DNA of 12,915 nt from Clostridium sp. CAG:575 (GTDB taxonomy: Bacteria > Bacillota > Clostridia > TANB77 > CAG-508), in NCBI GenBank assembly GCA_000435535.1, contig FR884488.1:1-12915 (forward strand), in the 5' to 3' direction. A program made the position numbers and the translations under genes. Below, piece by piece: positions 7,891 to 12,915 of this stretch (positions are counted from its first letter, which is position 1; each line of letters opens with the position of its first letter). Under the pieces are notes generated by a model. The model searched no databases. It was not told where the DNA came from and saw nothing but the letters and a program-made list of their open reading frames with translations.

Positions 7891-8841
7891 CTAGTCTAAC
7901 ATATCTTTCTTTTTTAGCCACCATGTTACTACTAATGTTAATATAACTGAAAGCAATATCATTATTGGAAATCCAAATTTGTTATTTTGAAATGGAAGAT
8001 TTACGTTCATTCCCCAGAAACTTGATATCATTGTTGGTACCGCTAATACAATTGTTATTGATGTTAAAAATTTCATTACTCCATTTAAGTTATTTGATAT
8101 TATTGAAGCATATGTGTCCATTGTTCCATTTAAAATATCACTATAAATTTTCGCCATTTCTATTGCCTGTCTATTTTCTGTAATTGCATCTTCTAGTATA
8201 TCTTCATCTTCCTCATATAATTTTATTATCTTACCCCTCATTGTTTTTTCCATTACAAGTTCATTTGATTTCAATGATGTTGTAAAATATACTAAACTCT
8301 TTTCTAAGCTTAATAATTTTAATAATTCTTTATTTTTCATTGATTTTTTTAAAATATATTCTGCTATTTCTGTTTCTTTGTTTATTGATTTTAAATAAGT
8401 TAAGTAATAGGATGAATTTAGGTATAAAATTTGAAATATTAATTTTGTTTTTTTGTATGTTTGAAAATCTTTTATCTTTCTTTTTTCAAAGTCTTCTATT
8501 ACTTTATTTTTTCTTAATGAAACTGTTATAAAATAGTCATCTCTTACTACTATCATTCCTAATGGCATTGTTGTATATACATCATTTTCTTCATTTTTTT
8601 CTATAATTGGTACATCTACTACAAATAGTGTTGTATTGTCATCTTCTTCTAAATCAATTCTTGCTTTTTCTTCAAAGTCTAAGGCATCTCTTATAAAACC
8701 ATCTTGAATATTAATGCTTTCACATACTTTTTTTATCTCTGACTCGGATGGGTTTACTAAACTTATCCAGCTTCCTTTTTGAAATTCTTTTATTTCTTCT
8801 AATTTATTTGTTTCTATATCTGTATTATAAATCTTTAACAT
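7891..8841 (-). CDS. CorA family divalent cation transporter
   Basis: A 316-residue protein with the CorA/MIT layout and normal length. A large N-terminal cytoplasmic domain (1-250) ends in a long charged helix. Membrane helix 1 (about 256-276) ends in the hallmark GMN (277-279, within FWGMNVNLPF). Membrane helix 2 (about 291-310) is followed by a basic tail, KKKDML. CorA pentamers carry Mg2+ (or Co2+/Ni2+) through the inner membrane. The loop after GMN lacks the acidic MPEL-type sequence of classical CorA, and reads NLPFQNN, as in many clostridial CorA-like proteins, so metal choice is open. The start has a G-rich ribosome site (AGGGGTGG) and a well-placed promoter. The leader is only about 25 bases, too short for an M-box Mg2+ riboswitch. 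Confidence 0.92.
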   Translation of the reverse strand: MLKIYNTDIETNKLEEIKEFQKGSWISLVNPSESEIKKVCESINIQDGFIRDALDFEEKARIDLEEDDNTTLFVVDVPIIEKNEENDVYTTMPLGMIVVRDDYFITVSLRKNKVIEDFEKRKIKDFQTYKKTKLIFQILYLNSSYYLTYLKSINKETEIAEYILKKSMKNKELLKLLSLEKSLVYFTTSLKSNELVMEKTMRGKIIKLYEEDEDILEDAITENRQAIEMAKIYSDILNGTMDTYASIISNNLNGVMKFLTSITIVLAVPTMISSFWGMNVNLPFQNNKFGFPIMILLSVILTLVVTWWLKKKDMLD

Positions 8842-8871
8842 TATTACCCACCCCTTTTTATTACATATTAT

Positions 8872-8900
8872 ATTTTAACTTTTAATTTTTATATTGTCAA
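8872..8900 (-). promoter_or_regulatory. sigma-A-type promoter of the corA-like gene
   Basis: On the minus strand, a consensus TTGACA (complement of 8895-8900) is followed after 17 bases by TAAAAT (complement of 8872-8877, five of six matches). The predicted start near 8865 lies just ahead of the ribosome site. It faces away from the tRNA promoter 45 bases further on. Confidence 0.7.
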
Positions 8901-8944
8901 TAAATTTAGCAAATTTTGTTTACATAAATTAATAAATTTTATTC

Positions 8945-8973
8945 TTGACATTTTGTTTTTTTAGTACTATAAT
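8945..8973 (+). promoter_or_regulatory. consensus promoter of the tRNA-Lys gene
   Basis: Perfect TTGACA (8945-8950) and perfect TATAAT (8968-8973) are exactly 17 bases apart. Transcription would start near 8980, only a few bases before the mature tRNA. A full consensus is typical of stable RNA genes. Confidence 0.9.
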
Positions 8974-8986
8974 ATTTTTATCTTAT

Positions 8987-9062
8987 GCATCATTAGCTCA
9001 GCTGGTAGAGCAGCAGACTCTTAATCTGAAGGTCCTCGGTTCGAAACCGAGATGATGCACCA
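8987..9062 (+). tRNA. tRNA-Lys (anticodon CUU)
   Basis: A 76-base cloverleaf with encoded CCA. The acceptor stem GCATCAT (8987-8993) pairs with ATGATGC (9052-9058). The D stem GCTC pairs with GAGC. The anticodon loop CTCTTAA has CTT at positions 34-36, reading AAG (Lys). The T arm is CTCGG-TTCGAAA-CCGAG, with the discriminator base A. The top pair of the anticodon stem (27-43) is a G-A mismatch; the other four pairs are regular. It has its own promoter and terminator and is transcribed alone. Confidence 0.96.
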
Positions 9063-9063
9063 A

Positions 9064-9091
9064 AATAATACCTTAAGGTATTATTTTTTTT
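9064..9091 (+). terminator. terminator of the tRNA-Lys gene
   Basis: A perfect nine-base-pair stem, AATAATACC (9064-9072) with GGTATTATT (9077-9085), closes a TTAA loop and is followed by six T. It starts two bases after the CCA end. Confidence 0.88.
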
Positions 9092-9116
9092 ATAAATTTT
9101 GATTATAGAACTCCAT

Positions 9117-9674
9117 ATGATCCCAAATTTAATAGATTTATATAAAAAAATAAAAAATTTTAATTGGAAATAATGAAGCTATTGTTATTTCAGATTTAAT
9201 GAAATTTAAGGATTTTTATGCTATATACGCTGACATTACTAAAAATACTGATAATAAAATATTATGTGCAACTTATAAAATACATTATATGGTAGCTTTA
9301 ATAATAAGAGATAAAAAAATTATTAGAAATACTGTCTAACAACCGATGAAAGAAAAGCTATATATTGTCATGAGCTGGGGCATTGTTTCAGTTTTAATCA
9401 GCAAATAGATAGTGTCAATAGTGAAAGAAATATTGTAGATGAGATTGATAGTGATACTTTTGCGGTTCAACAATGTGATATTTCTCCATATGTCCTAGAA
9501 AGTGCTTTGGCAAAAATCTATGAATATGAAATTAAAAATATAAATAACAAAAAAGAAATAACTCAAGAAAGATTAAATAAATATTTAGGAGAAATGAAAT
9601 TGCGAAAGGCAAATGTACTTAAATTAATAAGTGAATTTGAATTGAAAAAAGAACATAATGAGGAAGAAAAATAG
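9117..9674 (+). pseudogene. broken ImmA/IrrE-like HELGH metallopeptidase gene
   Basis: This stretch between the tRNA terminator and the sigma factor gene holds one coding region split over frames. The last part (9327-9674, no start codon) encodes LTTDERKAIYCHELGHCFSF, then NIVDEIDSDTFAVQQ and a Lys/Glu-rich tail. HELGH (9369-9383) is the zinc motif, and the acidic DEIDSD stretch about 20 residues later fits the third-ligand region of ImmA/IrrE (M78-like) peptidases. The preceding part (9154-9339) reads GNNEAIVISDLMKFKDFYAI and on to RNT in another frame, then stops; one base is missing near 9327-9336. A further piece, MIPNLIDLYKKIKNFN from 9117, is in yet another register relative to it, suggesting a second shift near 9154-9170 (less certain). 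No ribosome site precedes 9117. ImmA-type proteases usually cut repressors of integrative elements or phages. It is either a real pseudogene or has base errors; real decay seems likelier because the start is also poor. Confidence 0.8.
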
Positions 9675-9703
9675 TTTTGACTTTTCTTCCTCATTTTTGT
9701 TTT
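9657..9703 (+). terminator. strong terminator at the end of the peptidase pseudogene
   Basis: A perfect fourteen-base-pair stem, AATGAGGAAGAAAA (9657-9670) with TTTTCTTCCTCATT (9682-9695), closes an eleven-base loop that contains the TAG stop. It is followed by TTTGTTTT. An intact terminator matching the end of the broken gene shows that the 3' end was inherited whole. Confidence 0.85.
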
Positions 9704-9748
9704 AAAATTTCTACTTAATTATATACATTACAATAATTTTTAAAATTA

Positions 9749-9778
9749 TGCAACTAAATTATAAGCAAAAAGCATCTA
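9749..9778 (+). promoter_or_regulatory. possible ECF-type promoter of the sigma factor operon
   Basis: TGCAAC (9749-9754) and CATCTA (9773-9778), 18 bases apart, resemble the AAC and CGTC/CGTCTA elements recognised by ECF sigma factors such as SigM of Bacillus. A TATAAT at 9784-9789 is tempting, but would start the transcript inside the ribosome site, and it has no -35. Self-activation is common for such operons. The evidence is weak: one copy, with a mismatch in the -10. Confidence 0.3.
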
Positions 9779-9807
9779 TATAGTATAATAATCAAAGGAG
9801 GATAAAA

Positions 9808-10344
9808 GTGGAAGAACTATCAAATTTAGTAAAACTTGCTAAAAAGAATGATAAAGAAGCATTTTGCAAGTTAATTACTTATATAAAAAAAGATTTATAT
9901 TTAATAGCAAAAACAAAATTAAAAAATGAAGATGATATAGCTGATGTAATCCAAGATACAATTATAGTTTGTTATAAAAATATTAAACATTTAAGAGATA
10001 TTAATGCTTTTAAAGCTTGGGCTATTAAAATTTTAATAAATAAATGTAATAAATTGTATGGTAAACAAAAAAATTCGGATGTCTCAATAGAAGATAATCA
10101 TATGGATAACTATTTACAATTTAATTATAATATTGATGAAAATATATCTTTTCAACATATTATAAAAAATTTAAATAAAGAAGAACAATTAGTTCTCAAT
10201 CTATATTATTATTGTGGATATACTACTAAAGAAATTAGCAAAATCTTGAAAATTAAAGAAAATACCATAAAAAGTAAAATACATAGGGCTAAAATGAAAT
10301 TAAAAAGCGAATATAAAGAAAAGAAGGAGGAAAATTATGGATAA
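9808..10344 (+). CDS. ECF-type RNA polymerase sigma factor
   Basis: A 178-residue sigma-70 family protein with only regions 2 and 4, the ECF layout. Region 2 (about 16-80) has DDIADVIQDTIIVCYKNI (42-59) and FKAWAIKILINKC (68-80). Region 4 (about 116-168) has LNKEEQLVLNLYYYCGYTTK followed by the helix-turn-helix EISKILKIKENTIKSKIHRAK. It would direct polymerase to a small set of promoters, probably including its own. Translation starts at GTG; an ideal AAAGGAGG (9794-9801) lies six bases upstream and decides this start. The last eight bases overlap the next gene, a DUF4179 membrane protein that is its likely anti-sigma factor, so the two are coupled. The signal it answers cannot be read from sequence. 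The gene is Lys/Asn/Ile-rich, like the rest of the window. Confidence 0.93.
   Translation: MEELSNLVKLAKKNDKEAFCKLITYIKKDLYLIAKTKLKNEDDIADVIQDTIIVCYKNIKHLRDINAFKAWAIKILINKCNKLYGKQKNSDVSIEDNHMDNYLQFNYNIDENISFQHIIKNLNKEEQLVLNLYYYCGYTTKEISKILKIKENTIKSKIHRAKMKLKSEYKEKKEENYG
10324..10344 (+). promoter_or_regulatory. ribosome site and overlap coupling sigma factor to DUF4179 gene
   Basis: AAGGAGG (10324-10330) lies inside the end of the sigma factor gene, six bases before the ATG at 10337, which overlaps the sigma stop region by eight bases. This layout couples translation and helps keep sigma factor and its partner in balance. Confidence 0.8.
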
Positions 10345-11650
10345 TATTGAAAAGTTACTACAAAATGCTTATAAACAAGACTTTAACATTTCTGACAAAG
10401 TTGAATATAGAATAAATTATACTCTTAATAATCTCGGCAAAAAAAATAATTATTTTTATTATTTTAAAAAAATATCAACGGCTATAATATCCTTATTTAT
10501 CATAATGCTAGGAAGTCTTTCAGTATATGCTGCTTTTGGAGGTACTATTAATGGAGATAATATTTTTAAATGGTTAGGAATAAATTTTTCCAATGAAATA
10601 TATCAGAAATACAAAGAAAATATTAATGAAACTATTATAAAAGATGAAACAAATGTTACTTTAGAATCTTCTTTATTTGATGAAGGATTAATAATTTTAG
10701 AATTTCATGTTACACTAAGTAAGAATGATAAAGAATATTTAAATATAGGTGAAAAAGTTATTCCTGATGATTATATAGAAAATGATACCTATATTCCTGG
10801 AATAACTGGAACTAGTATTGATGGTCATATAATGACAAATAAAGAATTAAGACAAAGCATTGCTGAATATAACAAAGATAACGTTATTGATAAAATTTGG
10901 TTATCTATAAATAATGATATAGAAACTTCAGAAAATGGTTCTATTTATATTAACAGTCCACATTCAAATATGAATATCATATTAAATGGAAATAAAATAT
11001 TTGCTAGGCATAGTACAGATCAAATAGTAAATAAAATTTCAGACTATGAATATAAAGTTTACCAGATTTATTTCTTAAATGATGAAAAATTAAATAACCA
11101 AGATGAATTCGAAATCACTATGAAAGATTTAGCTCTTGGTACAAATTACTCAAAGGTTACTGAAGATTTAAAAAATATACTTATTCCTGGAGAATTTAAA
11201 ATAAAATTAACAAAAAATAAAATAAAAGATGATACTTATATTATATATCCTAACATTGATTATATAAGTTATAATAATTCAACTCAATTAATAGAGAAAA
11301 TTATTGTAACACCAATGCAGACACTTATCAAAATTACTGCAGAAATAAAAAATGCTAATTCTAATAATATAGAAAATTATATTTCTCCTTTAAGTTATGA
11401 TGTATTTGATAAAAATGGTAATAAGATTTCATCACAAAGAATTGAAACAAAAAAGGAATTAGTATACTCAAATGGTAAGGTTGAAGAATGGCCAGTAGAT
11501 GATATTTATAATGGTAAATATTTTTCTAATGCAACTATAAAACTAGAAGAATATATATTACTACAAAATAATGACCAAAATGATTTAGAAGTTAATGCAT
11601 ATGATAACAACAATAAAGTAGGAACTTTTAATGTGAATTTAAAGAAATAA
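10337..11650 (+). CDS. DUF4179-type membrane protein, probable anti-sigma factor
   Basis: A 437-residue protein with one membrane segment (about 47-67, AIISLFIIMLGSLSVYAAF). The cytoplasmic N-terminus of about 45 residues contains a helical stretch (ISDKVEYRINYTLNNL, 18-33), and a large extracytoplasmic part (70-437) is rich in Asn, Ile and beta-prone sequence. Coupling to an ECF sigma gene, the short inward N-terminus and the DUF4179-like segment just after the membrane helix (GDNIFKWLGINFSNEIYQKY) fit Bacillota anti-sigma factors of the DUF4179 group: the inner part would hold the sigma factor at the membrane, and the outer part would sense or bind something at the cell surface. No catalytic motif is visible outside. 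Anti-sigma activity is inferred from context and family. I found no clear terminator after it, so read-through into the SH3 gene is possible. Confidence 0.82.
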   Translation: MDNIEKLLQNAYKQDFNISDKVEYRINYTLNNLGKKNNYFYYFKKISTAIISLFIIMLGSLSVYAAFGGTINGDNIFKWLGINFSNEIYQKYKENINETIIKDETNVTLESSLFDEGLIILEFHVTLSKNDKEYLNIGEKVIPDDYIENDTYIPGITGTSIDGHIMTNKELRQSIAEYNKDNVIDKIWLSINNDIETSENGSIYINSPHSNMNIILNGNKIFARHSTDQIVNKISDYEYKVYQIYFLNDEKLNNQDEFEITMKDLALGTNYSKVTEDLKNILIPGEFKIKLTKNKIKDDTYIIYPNIDYISYNNSTQLIEKIIVTPMQTLIKITAEIKNANSNNIENYISPLSYDVFDKNGNKISSQRIETKKELVYSNGKVEEWPVDDIYNGKYFSNATIKLEEYILLQNNDQNDLEVNAYDNNNKVGTFNVNLKK

Positions 11651-11669
11651 ACTTTTTAAACTTAATATT

Positions 11670-11691
11670 ACTTTTTGTAAACTTTTTGTAG
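11670..11691 (+). repeat. tandem 11-bp direct repeat upstream of the SH3 protein gene
   Basis: ACTTTTTGTA occurs at 11670-11679 and again at 11681-11690, a period of 11 bases, about one helix turn. A related ACTTTTTAAA lies at 11651-11660. The pair lies about 60 bases upstream of a TATAAT (11752-11757), as expected for an activator or repressor site. AT-richness makes chance matches easier, so function is tentative. Confidence 0.5.
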
Positions 11692-11751
11692 TAAAATGTG
11701 TTATTTTGTCGTAATATAGCAAGTGTACTTTTTTTATATCTGTATATTCTA

Positions 11752-11775
11752 TATAATATATGGACTGATAATCAG
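11752..11775 (+). promoter_or_regulatory. candidate -10 element and palindrome before the SH3 protein gene
   Basis: TATAAT (11752-11757) would start transcription near 11764, with a leader of about 40 bases. The spaced -35 position is only T-rich, so the promoter would be weak or activator-dependent. The perfect palindrome CTGAT-A-ATCAG (11765-11775) falls right at the predicted start, and could be an operator or a small 5' hairpin. Confidence 0.4.
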
Positions 11776-11804
11776 AAATATCCCAAACAATAGGAGGTAT
11801 AAAT

Positions 11805-12554
11805 ATGAGAGTAAAAGTGAATTTTAAAAAGCGGTTATTGTATTTAATCTTAGCATTAGTTACGGTATTAACTACAATTCCACCAGTAACTACAAAAGCA
11901 AGTTCATACAGTGATGGTATGGGATACACAATGACCAATAGGCATACTGTTTATGCATCTGCTTCAACATCAACATATAAGGGAACAATATATGCAAAAG
12001 AAACATTTACAATTCTTGAATCAACAGGAGAGTTCTATCATGTAGAATACAGTACTAGCTCTGGTACAAAGGAAGGATATGTAAAAATCGACTCAGATAT
12101 TATATCTTACTCTGGCAGTACTTATGTAGCTAACGTACTTTCAACATCAACAGTATATTTTGGTCCGGATAGTAATAGCTATGAAACTGTTGGAAATATT
12201 TTTGCTGGCGAGCATGTTGTTGTTCTTTCAGTAGGAAATTCTTGGAACATGATTGAATATAATACATCTTCAGGAAGAAAAAGAGGATATGTTCCACAAA
12301 GTTGTTTATCTTGGGGAAATTATAGATTTAAGTCAATGTCTAGTTTACCACAATTTAGAACATCTTATAATTATGTGAAAGTATCAGCTTCCACCCCTGT
12401 ACGCTCTGGTCCTACTATACAGACACCAATAATTGGATATGTTTCCAGTAGTGATAATCCTATTGTATTTGCCGAAAAGTCAGGAGTATTTTATTATATT
12501 AGATATAAAGTTGATTCTTCTGGTAAATATAAAACAGGATATATTGCACTTTAA
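11805..12554 (+). CDS. secreted protein of three bacterial SH3 (SH3b) repeats
   Basis: A 249-residue protein with an N-terminal signal peptide: basic MRVKVNFKKR, a hydrophobic core at 11-26, and a probable cut after TTKA near 32. Three SH3b-like repeats follow at about 46-97, 108-168 and 190-249. Each opens with V-x-A/S-x-S-T and closes with a hydrophobic-Tyr strand and Gly-Tyr: EYSTSSGTKEGYVK, EYNTSSGRKRGYVP and YKTGYIAL. The third has the PVRSGPTIQTPIIGYV core typical of SH3b. Such domains usually bind peptidoglycan and sit beside a wall hydrolase domain; none is present here, and the protein ends almost flush with repeat 3, so it is either a pure binding or structural protein or a truncated one. 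AGGAGGT (11792-11798) supports the start. The neighbouring ECF sigma operon makes it a candidate target gene. It is richer in Ser, Thr and Tyr than the rest of the window. Confidence 0.88.
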   Translation: MRVKVNFKKRLLYLILALVTVLTTIPPVTTKASSYSDGMGYTMTNRHTVYASASTSTYKGTIYAKETFTILESTGEFYHVEYSTSSGTKEGYVKIDSDIISYSGSTYVANVLSTSTVYFGPDSNSYETVGNIFAGEHVVVLSVGNSWNMIEYNTSSGRKRGYVPQSCLSWGNYRFKSMSSLPQFRTSYNYVKVSASTPVRSGPTIQTPIIGYVSSSDNPIVFAEKSGVFYYIRYKVDSSGKYKTGYIAL

Positions 12555-12610
12555 ACATTTTTCATCTTTATGTAATATCTTACATCATTAATTTAATATT
12601 TCTGATTATC

Positions 12611-12647
12611 AAAAAGTAGGGATTATAATATCCCTACTTAATTTTTT
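12611..12647. terminator. bidirectional terminator between SH3 gene and Spo0A-like gene
   Basis: A perfect ten-base-pair stem, AAGTAGGGAT (12614-12623) with ATCCCTACTT (12630-12639), closes a TATAAT loop. Six T (12642-12647) follow on the right, and five A on the left. Its right arm contains the stop codon of the minus-strand gene. Confidence 0.88.
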
Positions 12648-12915
12648 CAAGAATCCTGTATATAATGTCTTTTGTTTTTGGTTTAGATGTTATTTTATAT
12701 CCAAAATATTCGGTTAATTTTGATTCATTTATATCATAATACATTAAATATGTTGCTTTAAATATACTACATTTAATGGAGTTTATTGTTTTGTTATATT
12801 TTTTGGATATTATAGGATATACCTCTTTATTTAAATTAATATTATATATATTATTTGGTTTATGACATTCGTAGATGATTTCACATAAATATTTTGTTCC
12901 AATATAAGAAAAATT
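12634..12915 (-). CDS. Spo0A-like C-terminal DNA-binding domain protein (partial, start outside window)
   Basis: An open minus-strand frame runs from the window edge to a TAG at 12634-12636, giving the last 93 residues. It matches the Spo0A C-terminal (sigma-A-like helix-turn-helix) domain along its length: IGTKYLCEIIY near the top, then NLNKEVYPIISKKYNKT (Spo0A-like ELYPSIAKKFNTT), a following helix IKCSIFKATYLMYYDIN, and the closing FGYKITSKPKTKDIIYRILEKIK (Spo0A-like FGYTI, KPTNSEFIALIADKLR). The recognition helix has lost the family's Arg-rich VERAIRHAIE pattern, so it probably does not read the standard Spo0A box. Whether a phosphorylated receiver lies upstream is unknown, as the N-terminus is cut off. 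True Spo0A is much better conserved, so this is a paralogue, not spo0A itself. It is convergent with the SH3 gene. Confidence 0.78.
   Translation of the reverse strand, partial: NFSYIGTKYLCEIIYECHKPNNIYNINLNKEVYPIISKKYNKTINSIKCSIFKATYLMYYDINESKLTEYFGYKITSKPKTKDIIYRILEKIK

Noticed and set aside
8842..8871. M-box or other metal riboswitch before the corA-like gene
   Set aside because: The predicted leader is only about 25 bases, too short for any known metal riboswitch.
9040..9062. Attachment-site duplication of the tRNA-Lys 3' end
   Set aside because: No second copy of the T-arm and acceptor sequence was seen elsewhere in this window, so an integration event cannot be shown from it alone.
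9784..9789. TATAAT as the housekeeping promoter of the sigma factor gene
   Set aside because: Transcription would begin inside the ribosome site, and there is no -35 at the right distance.
11639..11938. A 99-residue minus-strand frame over the SH3 gene start
   Set aside because: It runs across the leader and signal peptide of a well-supported gene, has no ribosome site and resembles nothing I know.

Overview
The window is very AT-rich DNA using the standard code, with AGGAGG-type ribosome sites and TTGACA/TATAAT-type promoters. The gene content (Tex, a YkpA/YbiT-type ABC-F ATPase, DUF975, DUF378, a CapA-like protein, a clostridial-type CorA, an ECF sigma factor with a DUF4179 partner, and a Spo0A-like C-terminal domain) fits a low-GC Bacillota, most likely a member of the Clostridia, perhaps a gut lineage. 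The genus cannot be told from the sequence alone.

Left and middle part (1-8986): seven mostly single-gene units. They are a c-di-GMP phosphodiesterase-type HD-GYP protein with a degenerate receiver (+), Tex (-), a DUF975 membrane protein (+), an ABC-F ATPase (-), a small DUF378 membrane protein (-), a membrane-anchored CapA-like protein (+) and a CorA-type divalent cation transporter (-). Convergent pairs share hairpins flanked by A on one side and T on the other, so these probably terminate transcription from both sides. Several units have good housekeeping promoters that I could place base by base.

Centre right (8945-9700): a tRNA-Lys(CUU) gene with a perfect TTGACA-17-TATAAT promoter, encoded CCA and its own terminator. 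Directly behind it lies a frame-broken relic of an ImmA/IrrE-like HELGH metallopeptidase, a protein type common on integrated elements, followed by a strong terminator. This looks like the worn-down remnant of something that once sat next to a tRNA gene.

Right end (9749-12915): a translationally coupled ECF sigma factor and DUF4179 membrane protein (its likely anti-sigma factor), with a possible ECF-type promoter in front. Next comes a secreted protein made only of three bacterial SH3 repeats, whose leader carries a tandem 11-bp repeat. Convergent to it, and running off the window end, is an unannotated partial gene for a diverged Spo0A-type DNA-binding domain. Sigma factor, membrane partner and wall-binding protein together suggest a small envelope-sensing module, but that link is inferred from position. 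I found no CRISPR array, transposase or clearly new multi-gene system; the most unusual items are the orphan Spo0A-like domain, the degenerate receiver on the HD-GYP enzyme, and the accessory cluster from the tRNA to the right end.
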